Source: Acidobacteriota bacterium (GTDB lineage: Bacteria > Acidobacteriota > Terriglobia > 20CM-2-55-15). Taken from it: a stretch of DNA of 17,543 nt. The stretch's first letter is position 1, and every line of letters begins with the position of its first letter. A program made the translations under genes and the position numbers. Of the stretch, positions 7,696 to 14,461 are shown piece by piece. The stretch lies in assembly GCA_003223895.1 (NCBI GenBank), contig QHXD01000122.1, positions 6,387 to 23,929 of the forward strand, given 5' to 3'. Under the pieces are notes generated by a model. It did no database searches. It saw only the letters and a program-made list of their open reading frames with translations, and was not told where the DNA came from.

Positions 7696-7724
7696 TTGAC
7701 ACCAAAAGTGACCCACCATAAGAT
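7696..7724 (+). promoter_or_regulatory. Strong sigma-70-like promoter of the Tat-ThDP/cytochrome c operon
   Basis: TTGACA (7696-7701), a perfect -35, is followed by a 17-base spacer and TAAGAT (7719-7724), 4/6 to the -10 consensus. It starts seven bases after the 136-bp inverted repeat. Transcription would begin near 7731, only a few bases before the AAGGAG ribosome site at 7735-7740, which also argues against any start upstream of 7750. Confidence 0.6.
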
Positions 7725-7749
7725 CGAGACCTCAAAGGAGATTCATGCC

Positions 7750-9693
7750 ATGGCGACTCGGAAAAAAGGATCGGTCAACCGTCGCGGATTCCTGAAAGGC
7801 GCGGCTGCGGGCGCAGCGGCACTCGTTGCGAAACCTGCTGCAGGAGTGGCGCAGACGGCACAGGCCCAGGCGAGGCAGGTCACTCCACTGCCGGCGGCGG
7901 CGCTTGTTGCAGCGGAAACCAGTCCGCCGCCACGAGCGGACGTGTACACAACGGATCGTCCCGGGGCGGATTACATGGTGGACGTGATCAAGTCCCTGGG
8001 AATCGAATATATCGCGGCGAATCCGGGTTCGACCTTTCGCGCGCTGCACGAATCGTTCATCAACTACGGCGGCAACAAGGCGCCGGAGTTGCTGACCTGC
8101 TGTCATGAAGAATCTTCGGTCGGGATGGCCCATGGATACGCCAAGATCGAGGGCAAGCCGATCATGATCATGGCCCACGGTACCGTCGGACTCCAGCACG
8201 CGTCGATGGCCATTTACAACGCTTATGCCGATCGCGTGCCGATATACATTGTCCTGGGTAACGTCGCAGATGGTCCGTGGCGAAGAAGCGATGTGGAGTG
8301 GACTCACGCCGTCCAGGATCCGGCATTGATCGTTCGCGACTATACGAAATGGGACGACAATCCGATTTCACTCACACAGTTCGGCGAGTCCGCCGTCCGC
8401 GCTTACAAGATTGCAATGACTCCCCCCATGGGACCGGTGGTTCTAACCGCCGATGCCGTGTTGCAGGAAGAGCCGGTTTCTCCGGATGACCGCCGCCGTT
8501 TGCGCGTTCCCAAGCTTGGACTGGCCTCGCCACCGGCCGGCGATGCGGCCGCAATAGCCGAAGCCGCCAAAATGCTCGTCGCCTCCGACAGTCCGCTGAT
8601 CGTCCCTGGCCGCTCTGCGCGAACGCCGAAGGGACTTGATCTGCTCGTCGAGCTGGCCGAGCTGTTGCAAGCACCGGTTTCAGACCGCCGCATGAGGATG
8701 AATTTCCCGACGCGCCACCCACTGTACGACACGGGGAATATCGCGAATGCCGACCTGGTTCTCGCGCTCGAAGTTCCGGATTTCTACCACGTGACGCATG
8801 CGCAGACGGCTCTGAACAGAATGGGCATGGAATCGAGGCCGCTCACCAAGGCCGGCGCGAAGATCATCACCATCTCCTCGCTCGATCTTCTGACGAAGAG
8901 CAACTACCAGGATATGGGCCGCTACAACGAAGTCGATCTGGCAATCGCGGCGGACGCGGAGGCAACGCTGCCTTCGTTGATTGAGGCGTGCAAACGCCTG
9001 ATCACCCCGGAACGCAAGAGAGTCATCGACCAGCGCGCCGCCAGGGCCGTCGAAGCGTCGAAGCGCCTGCAGGAACGGACTCTCCAGGAAGCGGCGTGGG
9101 GTTGGGACGCCACCCCGGTCACCACAGCCCGCATGTCGGCCGAAATCTGGAACCAGATCAAGAACGAAGACTGGTCGCTGGTATCCGAAGTTGTCTTCCA
9201 AAGCTGGTGGCCGACGCGGCTCTGGGATTTCAAGAAACATTATCAATTCATCGGCGGGCACGGAGCCTATGGGATCGGCTACGGTGCGCCGGCCGCTGTG
9301 GGCGCCGCGCTTGCCAACAAGAAGTACGGCCGGTTCACGGTCAACATTCAATCCGATGGCGACCTGAACTACGCTCCGGGCGTGTTGTGGACCGCCACTC
9401 ATCACCGCATTCCACTGCTGACGATCATGCACAACAACCGCAGCTACCATCAGGAACGGATGTTTGTGGCCGACATGGCCGCGCGGGCGCAACGCGATGT
9501 CTCGCGTGTGGGAATCGGCAATGACATTACCGATCCCAACATCGACTACGCGACCATGGCGAAGGCGTATGGAATGTTCAGTATCGGACCGATCGAAAAC
9601 CCGGCGGACCTGGGACCTGCGCTCAAGAGAGCTATCGAAGTTGTGAAGCGCGGTGAACCTGCTCTCATCGATGTGGTTTCACAGCCTCGGTAG
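7750..9693 (+). CDS. Tat-exported thiamine-diphosphate enzyme (acetolactate synthase / benzoylformate decarboxylase superfamily)
   Basis: This 647-residue enzyme has the three ThDP-family domains. The N-terminal pyrimidine-binding domain (about 65-240) holds the catalytic Glu120 in CCHEESSVGMAHGYA. A central domain spans about 265-415. The C-terminal diphosphate domain (about 455-645) holds the metal/ThDP motif SDGDLNYAPG (535-544, Ser replacing the first Gly) through HNN at 561-563. The N terminus has a twin-arginine signal, NRRGFLKG at 10-17, then an Ala-rich stretch to about residue 41, so the folded, cofactor-loaded enzyme should be exported. Relatives act on 2-oxo acids or aldehydes in the cytoplasm; this substrate is unknown. 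The start at ATG 7750 is set by AAGGAG nine bases upstream and a promoter at 7696; the frame is open to 7639 only through repeat DNA. A cytochrome c follows after 13 bases. Confidence 0.9.
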   Translation: MATRKKGSVNRRGFLKGAAAGAAALVAKPAAGVAQTAQAQARQVTPLPAAALVAAETSPPPRADVYTTDRPGADYMVDVIKSLGIEYIAANPGSTFRALHESFINYGGNKAPELLTCCHEESSVGMAHGYAKIEGKPIMIMAHGTVGLQHASMAIYNAYADRVPIYIVLGNVADGPWRRSDVEWTHAVQDPALIVRDYTKWDDNPISLTQFGESAVRAYKIAMTPPMGPVVLTADAVLQEEPVSPDDRRRLRVPKLGLASPPAGDAAAIAEAAKMLVASDSPLIVPGRSARTPKGLDLLVELAELLQAPVSDRRMRMNFPTRHPLYDTGNIANADLVLALEVPDFYHVTHAQTALNRMGMESRPLTKAGAKIITISSLDLLTKSNYQDMGRYNEVDLAIAADAEATLPSLIEACKRLITPERKRVIDQRAARAVEASKRLQERTLQEAAWGWDATPVTTARMSAEIWNQIKNEDWSLVSEVVFQSWWPTRLWDFKKHYQFIGGHGAYGIGYGAPAAVGAALANKKYGRFTVNIQSDGDLNYAPGVLWTATHHRIPLLTIMHNNRSYHQERMFVADMAARAQRDVSRVGIGNDITDPNIDYATMAKAYGMFSIGPIENPADLGPALKRAIEVVKRGEPALIDVVSQPR

Positions 9694-9706
9694 GCGTGGG
9701 GGACGT

Positions 9707-10051
9707 ATGAAGAGATTTTTGTTGTTGTTCCTGATCGTTCCGGCTGTTGCTTTGGCACAAACCGCCCCTTCGGGAAATACCGATAGCGGCAAGCGTCTTT
9801 TCATGAAGCACAACTGCTACTACTGTCACGGCACTGCCGGGCAGGGTGGAAGAGATGGTGCGCGGCTGGCCGCCACAGCGCTGACCTTGCAAGGGCTCAC
9901 CCGGTATGTCCGCCAGCCCACCGGCGGCATGCCGGCATTTACGGAAAAGATCCTGACCGACCAGGAATTGACGGACATTTACGCTTACCTGAAGTCGCTT
10001 CCGGCCGCGAAGGCGCCGAAAGATATTCCGCTCCTGAACCAGATCAAGTAA
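9707..10051 (+). CDS. Periplasmic single-heme cytochrome c
   Basis: This is a 114-residue class I cytochrome c. Residues 1-17 form a Sec signal peptide ending AVALA, so the mature protein should be periplasmic. Heme is attached at Cys37-Tyr-Tyr-Cys40-His41; Met75 in GGMPAF is the likely distal ligand. The helix at about 84-97 (TDQELTDIYAYLKSLP) is the usual C-terminal helix of the fold. The start at ATG 9707 is chosen because it starts the signal peptide and has GTGGGGGA upstream; the open frame from 9653 runs inside the ThDP gene. The gap to that gene is 13 bases, so the pair are co-transcribed. The likely role is electron acceptor for the exported ThDP enzyme, which is inferred from pairing only. 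Confidence 0.93.
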   Translation: MKRFLLLFLIVPAVALAQTAPSGNTDSGKRLFMKHNCYYCHGTAGQGGRDGARLAATALTLQGLTRYVRQPTGGMPAFTEKILTDQELTDIYAYLKSLPAAKAPKDIPLLNQIK

Positions 10052-10062
10052 TACGTGTGGGG

Positions 10063-10188
10063 GGTGAGAAACACAAAGAATTAGCCGCGAATTACGCGGA
10101 TTACGCGAATGGGGCGCAAAAAAAGTTCTTGATGCGCCCCATTCGCGTAATCCGCGTAATTCGCGGCTAATTCTTTGTGTTTTTCACC
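10063..10188. repeat. 126-bp near-perfect inverted repeat
   Basis: Two 56-base arms (10063-10118 and 10133-10188) differ at one position and surround a 14-base A-rich loop. The arms contain AAACACAAAGAATTA, as in the 4474-4619 repeat, followed by a GCGAATTACGCGGATTACGC stretch. It sits 11 bases after the cytochrome c stop and 23 bases before the hydrolase start, so it may end or process the operon transcript. Confidence 0.92.
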
Positions 10189-10211
10189 GACGTGCGATTT
10201 AATACTCGACC

Positions 10212-11081
10212 ATGTTCCGGCTCTTGATTACCTGGCTCGTGATCTCGATGTTGCAGGGGCAGTCCGTCGATCGGTATGTGACCGTGAACGGACTTCGCAT
10301 TCACTACCTGGATTTCGGCGGGGACGGCAGGCAGCCGTTGATCATGTTGCACGGCATCGGACGCGTCGCGCACACGTTCGATCACATCGCAAGCCACTTC
10401 AATCAGAACTATCACGTCTTGGCCGTTGACATGCGCGGGCACGGCGATTCGGATTGGGATCCGAAGGCAGCGTATCTCGTCGAGGATTACGTCAAGGACA
10501 TCGAGGGTCTCGCTCAGCAGCTTCGCCTTCGAAACATCGTCATCTGGGGCAACTCCACTGGAGGGCGTGTTGCACAGGTCTTCGCCGGACTGCACCCCGA
10601 TCTCGTCGCCGCGGTCATTGCCGAAGACGTCGGACCGGAACGTCCTCGTGAAATTGCAGACGGCTTTACCAGCCGCCTCAAGCAGGAAGACGAAAAGGGC
10701 TGGGCATCCGAAGATGAGCTGTTCGCTCAGCTCAAGACCGGAAGTCCTCGTACTGCCGACGAGATCCTTCGAGCTTACGCGCACTTTGGCTCGAAGAAGC
10801 GCCCGGACGGCCGCGTCATCTGGAAACGTGATCCAGGTATCGGAAACGGCTTCGTGCCCACCGAACTCTGGCGATTTGTCCGGCAGATCAAATCGCCCAT
10901 CATCTATGTGCTCGGCGGCCGCAGCACGATCGTTCCCGCCGCAACACAGGAAGAGTTGCGGAAGACGTTACCTCAGGTGCAAATCGTAACCATGCCTGGG
11001 CTTGGGCATTATCCGAGCGAGGAAAACCCGAAGGATTTCCTTGCGATTGTTGACGGGTTTTTGGCCAAGACAAAACGGTAA
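10212..11081 (+). CDS. Alpha/beta hydrolase with signal-like N terminus
   Basis: This is a 289-residue alpha/beta hydrolase. The nucleophile elbow is Gly-Asn-Ser115-Thr-Gly, the oxyanion motif is HGIG at 47-50, and His266 sits in GLGHYPSEENP. The usual acid after strand 7 (GRSD-type) is missing: here GGRSTIV at 235-241, with Thr239 where Asp is expected. Asp139, just after strand 6, may replace it. Residues 1-18 are hydrophobic and could be a signal peptide or anchor. No good ribosome site precedes ATG 10212, so the start is uncertain; Met13 is the next choice. The gene lies after a large inverted repeat, so it may be its own unit. The stop TAA abuts a repeat unit. Substrate unknown: esters, epoxides or C-C bonds are all possible. 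Confidence 0.87.
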   Translation: MFRLLITWLVISMLQGQSVDRYVTVNGLRIHYLDFGGDGRQPLIMLHGIGRVAHTFDHIASHFNQNYHVLAVDMRGHGDSDWDPKAAYLVEDYVKDIEGLAQQLRLRNIVIWGNSTGGRVAQVFAGLHPDLVAAVIAEDVGPERPREIADGFTSRLKQEDEKGWASEDELFAQLKTGSPRTADEILRAYAHFGSKKRPDGRVIWKRDPGIGNGFVPTELWRFVRQIKSPIIYVLGGRSTIVPAATQEELRKTLPQVQIVTMPGLGHYPSEENPKDFLAIVDGFLAKTKR

Positions 11082-11152
11082 ACGCGGGCTGAAGCCCACG
11101 ACTACATTTCAGCCCGTTGATCCCAAAATCTAGTCGCGGGCTTTAGCCCGCG
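11081..11152. repeat. Inverted pair of REP-like palindromes (copy 2)
   Basis: Unit 11081-11105 (AACGCGGGCTGAAGCCCACG..., one stem base changed) and unit 11131-11152 (TAGTCGCGGGCTTTAGCCCGCG) face each other 25 bases apart between two convergent genes. The first unit shares its initial A with the hydrolase stop TAA. The second unit supplies the last codons and the TAA stop of the aminotransferase gene on the other strand. Confidence 0.88.
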
Positions 11153-12315
11153 CCCCAGCGGCCGGAGACTTTTTTTATCCGTTCTATAGCCTCAAGAATA
11201 TTTCCAAGCGAATTGGCGTAGCTGAATCGCAGGTAGCCGTTGCCGTGTTCGCCGAAAGCGGCGCCATTGAGACACGCCACGCCCGCTTCGTTCAGAAGAT
11301 AATCGGCGAGTTCTTTTGAAGAAATGCCTGTCCCGGAGACGTTGGGAAATGCATAAAACGCGCCCGGCGGCACCGAACATCGGAATCCGGGAATTTCGTT
11401 CAAGCCTTTCACAATGACATCGCGGCGCTTACGGAACTCGGTCACCATGGCGGTAACACAATCCTGAGGACCGCTTAGCGCGGCCATGCCGGCGCGCTGG
11501 GTAAAGCTCGCAGTGCACGAATTCGAGTTCACCATCAACTTGGTCACCGCATCAGCCATCCACGACGGCATTACGCCATAGCCGAGGCGCCAGCCGGTCA
11601 TTGAGTATGTTTTGGAAAATCCATCGAGGATGATGGTCTTCTCCAGCATCCCGTCGAAACTGGCAATGGAAGACGGTTCGGTTTCGTACCAGATGCGGGA
11701 ATAGATTTCGTCGCTCAGAACCATGATGTCGCGATCCCGAAACATTTCGGCCATTCGCGCGAGGTCTTCTTTGGGAATGACGCCACCGGTGGGATTGGCG
11801 GGCGAGACGAGGATGACCATCTTCGTCTTTTTGGAGAGCCGGTCGCGAAGCGTGTCGAGATCGAACGAAAAGCCGCGGCTCTCCACGAGTGGTATGGGGA
11901 CCGGGGTTGCGCCAAGAAAGCGAATCACGGATTCATAGATGGGAAAGCCCGGGTCGGGGAAAATCACTTCGTCGCCGACCTCGAGGAGCGCGATCATGCT
12001 GAAGAACATGATCGGTTTTCCCCCGGGAACGACACAAACGTTTTCCCCGCTCACCTTCACGCCACGAGTGCGCGAGACGTAAGCGGCGATGGCTTCGCGA
12101 AATTCAGGGAATCCGGGCGTCGGGCCGTATTTAGTCCAACCCTCATCCAGAGCCTGTTTGCCGGCTTCGACGACGTGCGGAGGGGTGGGAAAATCGGGCT
12201 CGCCGATTTCCAGGTGAATCACGTTCCTGCCCTGCTTTTCGAGAGCCCTGGCCTTGGCCAGGACCTCGAAAGCAGACTCCGTCCCGATCCGGGACATTTT
12301 TTCAACAAGTTGCAT
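11143..12315 (-). CDS. PLP-dependent class I/II aminotransferase
   Basis: This 390-residue cytoplasmic fold-type I aminotransferase is of the AspC/alanine type. PLP ligands are visible: Asn174 in NPTGG, Asp202 and Tyr205 in SDEIYS, Lys235 in DGFSKTYSMTGWRLGY, and Arg243. Arg363 (YLRFSYA) is the usual binder of the substrate alpha-carboxylate. It should move an amino group between an amino acid and a 2-oxo acid; the exact substrate is open. The start is ATG 12315, six bases after the aldolase stop and without a clear ribosome site, which suggests translational coupling. The last residues, Gly-Ala-Gly and TAA, are encoded by a REP-like repeat, so the original C terminus may have been rewritten. 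Confidence 0.93.
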   Translation of the reverse strand: MQLVEKMSRIGTESAFEVLAKARALEKQGRNVIHLEIGEPDFPTPPHVVEAGKQALDEGWTKYGPTPGFPEFREAIAAYVSRTRGVKVSGENVCVVPGGKPIMFFSMIALLEVGDEVIFPDPGFPIYESVIRFLGATPVPIPLVESRGFSFDLDTLRDRLSKKTKMVILVSPANPTGGVIPKEDLARMAEMFRDRDIMVLSDEIYSRIWYETEPSSIASFDGMLEKTIILDGFSKTYSMTGWRLGYGVMPSWMADAVTKLMVNSNSCTASFTQRAGMAALSGPQDCVTAMVTEFRKRRDVIVKGLNEIPGFRCSVPPGAFYAFPNVSGTGISSKELADYLLNEAGVACLNGAAFGEHGNGYLRFSYANSLGNILEAIERIKKVSGRWGAG

Positions 12316-12321
12316 CGGTTG

Positions 12322-13167
12322 CTACATGAGGGCAGTGGCCCGGCGCGCCCAGGGCGCATGGCCTTTTTCCTTCGAAACGGCCTCGACGTCCTTAACGTAG
12401 GTTGTCGCCTGCGTCAGGATGTGGTGAAGATCGTTGCCTATGCTGATAAACGGGAAACCTTTATCGAGGAATTCGCCCACGCGTGCCGTGCCGAACAAGA
12501 AGAGACCGAGAATGACGTTGTTTTTTCTGGCGGCCGCCTTCAGCTTCTCGGTGGCGTCGCCCAGTTCCGGCGATGTATACATATCCGGGAACTTATACTT
12601 TTCGTATAGTCCCATCGACATGCAGAGATCATTCTGGCCCAGGAACAGAATGTCGACGCCGGGCACGGCCGCGATCGCATCGATGTTCTTGATGCAATCC
12701 GCGGTCTCGACTTGCAGCGCCACGATCACATTTGCATTGGCAGCGCCGGCATAACCCAACAGTCCGTCCCTGTTCATGCTCCGCTGGGGAAAATAGACGG
12801 ATCGGGTCCCGGCCGTTGGATAGCGGCAGCAACTTACCGCCTGACGAGCCTCCTCCGCGGTGTTGATGTAAGGTATGAGAATACCGTCAGCGCCCATATC
12901 GAGCGCCTGTTGAATGCTCGGACGGTCGGAATAACCGCCGACACGCACGAGCGACTTTGCACCACCGTTCGCGATTCCTGCAAGCATTCCCGAAAGGCTC
13001 TCGTATCCCATTGGACCATGCTGCGTGTCCACCAGCAGCCAGTCATAGCCACTGTGCGCCAGCTGCTCCGCAACCGTCGGGCTGTGCGCATTGAGGAACA
13101 GGCCCAACTTTGGGCGCCCTTCTCGGAGTTGCTTCTTAAACTCCGCCCCACTAATAGCTTCACTCAT
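12322..13167 (-). CDS. HpcH/HpaI-family class II aldolase/citrate lyase
   Basis: This 281-residue cytoplasmic metal-dependent aldolase belongs to the family that cleaves 4-hydroxy-2-oxo acids to pyruvate plus an aldehyde. Motifs in order: DTQHGP at 47-52 (catalytic His50, with Gln in place of the common Glu), Arg75 in LVRVGG, ALDMGADGILIPY at 88-100, metal ligand Glu154 (ALQVET), and Asp180 (FLGQNDLCMSMG). The start ATG 13167 has GAGGAG nine bases upstream. It is the first gene of a two-gene operon with the aminotransferase. Some sequence features (Gln49, RSVYFPQRSM) depart from HpaI itself, so the exact substrate may differ; carbohydrate-acid aldolases are alternatives. Confidence 0.9.
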   Translation of the reverse strand: MSEAISGAEFKKQLREGRPKLGLFLNAHSPTVAEQLAHSGYDWLLVDTQHGPMGYESLSGMLAGIANGGAKSLVRVGGYSDRPSIQQALDMGADGILIPYINTAEEARQAVSCCRYPTAGTRSVYFPQRSMNRDGLLGYAGAANANVIVALQVETADCIKNIDAIAAVPGVDILFLGQNDLCMSMGLYEKYKFPDMYTSPELGDATEKLKAAARKNNVILGLFLFGTARVGEFLDKGFPFISIGNDLHHILTQATTYVKDVEAVSKEKGHAPWARRATALM

Positions 13168-13240
13168 TCAGTTTTCTCCTCGTTTATTGCGGTTACTACC
13201 GGCCGGTCCCCCCACGGCCAAAGCACCAGGCAGTCCCGCT

Positions 13241-13269
13241 TTTTTACCGGATCGGGCGTTTTTGTGCAA
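13241..13269 (-). promoter_or_regulatory. Weak candidate promoter for the aldolase/aminotransferase operon
   Basis: On the minus strand TTGCAC (13269-13264) and TAAAAA (13246-13241) lie 17 bases apart, about 75 bases before the aldolase start. The -35 match is only 3/6. This is the best candidate in the 166-base gap 13168-13333, where no other feature was seen. Confidence 0.25.
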
Positions 13270-13333
13270 TGGTTTAATGCAGTAATTCAGGAGAAAGTAA
13301 GGACATCCAGCCCCCGGCTACGCTCTCGCGGCG

Positions 13334-13525
13334 CTACGCGGCAGGCGGGTTCTTCTTCGGGACAGGATCCGGGGTTATCGGCTGGTTAATGAAGACATAG
13401 AAGACACCCTGACAGACCTCGCAGTTGTGAAGGTGCTGCCGCTCCCAGTCTTCGAGCTGAATAGTGCCGCCGGCCGCCAGAAACAGCCGGCGATTCTCGA
13501 TATGGATGGGCACAGTGATATTCAT
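13334..13525 (-). CDS. Small HxxxCxxC zinc-finger-like protein
   Basis: This 63-residue soluble protein has an HxxxCxxC motif at His31, Cys35 and Cys38 within HLHNCEVCQGVFYVFINQ. This spacing is that of zinc-binding anti-sigma (ZAS) domains, though the rest of an anti-sigma factor, such as a membrane helix, is missing. The C-terminal 15 residues are Pro/Lys-rich. The start ATG 13525 has AGGTAG upstream. A 52-residue paralog with the same motif is encoded at 14462-14620 on the other strand, and the KOW-like protein at 13702 lies between them. Function is unknown; a small zinc-binding regulator or sensor is plausible. The short length is the main doubt. Confidence 0.62.
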   Translation of the reverse strand: MNITVPIHIENRRLFLAAGGTIQLEDWERQHLHNCEVCQGVFYVFINQPITPDPVPKKNPPAA

Positions 13526-13701
13526 CGTCGCTACCTGCCAGAATGCAAATCGAGCACCAAGCCAAGTTTGTTATTTTTCAATGCGATAGATCTTGTCATT
13601 CCCGAACATGCGGTTCCAGCTGACCACTCCGTTGCTCAGCCTTTGCCACTTTACGACCCTAAAATGTAGTAATAATAAAGGTACAGGGGTGAGAGGGCAG
13701 T

Positions 13702-14256
13702 ATGCAACGTTTTGGGGTGGGAGAGCGCATACTTATTTTGCCAAAATTCGCCAAATTGTTTCCGAACAAGTCAGGTTTAGTCAAAGGCATAAGGCCGGAT
13801 TCGCTTCGGCCGATGTTCAACGAATATACGATCGAGTTTCCTGACGGTTCGACTGCCAATCTCTTCGAATTCCAAATTCTGGAAGATGATCCGAAATGTC
13901 AAACCGTGTTCGCATTCCTTGCATACGACAGTAATCAGCAGGCTACGGGGACCCAGGTTCGTGGCCAACCCCCGGATCGAAACGTCATTCTTCAAACACA
14001 AACGCTCGACATCGATATGCGAATATACCCGGGCAAAACCCAGGTGTCCATCATGGGTCAGGTCCTGGAACGCGGTACCGCCCGGTTCTTGAAGGGCGTC
14101 GATGTAATCCTGATGAAAGAAAACGTCGTAATCAGCTCGACCATAACTGACAATGTCGGTACTTTCGCGTTTCGCGTTGCAGCTTCAGGGACCCTGAATC
14201 TCCAGATCATGGATGGCGGAGATCTTGTGCGGATTCTGGGAAGCTTCTCCATTTAG
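13702..14256 (+). CDS. Two-domain protein: KOW/SH3-like N domain plus beta-sandwich C domain
   Basis: This 184-residue soluble protein has no signal peptide or membrane segment. Residues 4-60 follow the pattern F-GVGERI, G-LVKGI, EYTIEFPDGS, LFEFQIL, as in the 70-residue protein at 6087-6299. Residues about 102-184 (DIDMRIYPGKTQVSIMGQV, L-KGVDVILM, ISSTITDNVGTFAF) resemble the carboxypeptidase-regulatory-like small domains seen beside ECF sigma factors and zinc-finger proteins in acidobacteria, but no sigma factor is in this window. A linker rich in Gln, Thr and Gly (about 76-100) joins the two. ATG 13702 is preceded by GAGAGGG. The 176 bases upstream (13526-13701) show no clear signal. Function unknown. 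Confidence 0.72.
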   Translation: MQRFGVGERILILPKFAKLFPNKSGLVKGIRPDSLRPMFNEYTIEFPDGSTANLFEFQILEDDPKCQTVFAFLAYDSNQQATGTQVRGQPPDRNVILQTQTLDIDMRIYPGKTQVSIMGQVLERGTARFLKGVDVILMKENVVISSTITDNVGTFAFRVAASGTLNLQIMDGGDLVRILGSFSI

Positions 14257-14319
14257 TAGCCTTCGCGCAGATCCTGCAACTTTTCCATGCCCACCTGGCC
14301 CGATCTGACACATCCATTG

Positions 14320-14353
14320 GAGATATGAGGCTGGCAGACGTGCTGCATATCTC
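14320..14353. other. Small inverted repeat after the two-domain gene
   Basis: GAGATATG (14320-14327) and CATATCTC (14346-14353) can pair as an 8-bp stem around an 18-base loop. It lies 64 bases after the gene ending at 14256 and 108 bases before the small gene at 14462. It has no T-run, so a terminator role is weak; nothing else was seen in 14257-14461. Confidence 0.25.
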
Positions 14354-14461
14354 TACACGGAACCAGCGTGGCCGGTTCTACAGATATTTCTGGAGGTTCA
14401 TAACTATTGCGAGCCTTGACGCACTTTGCTATGTTTTCCGAACCCAGGGAAGGGGTAGGAC

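Noticed and set aside
7639..7749. N-terminal extension of the ThDP enzyme beginning MIYTSVPELR
   Set aside because: It is encoded by the repeat and promoter region; the ribosome site, promoter and Tat signal all point to ATG 7750.
8680..9492. Open frame antisense to the ThDP gene
   Set aside because: It is a shadow frame; the plus strand encodes clear ThDP motifs over the same bases.
12712..13389. Plus-strand frame antisense to the aldolase gene
   Set aside because: It has no motifs and lies opposite a clearly conserved aldolase.
13593..13844. Plus-strand frame overlapping the start of the two-domain gene
   Set aside because: It has no ribosome site or family match and is out of frame with the supported gene at 13702.
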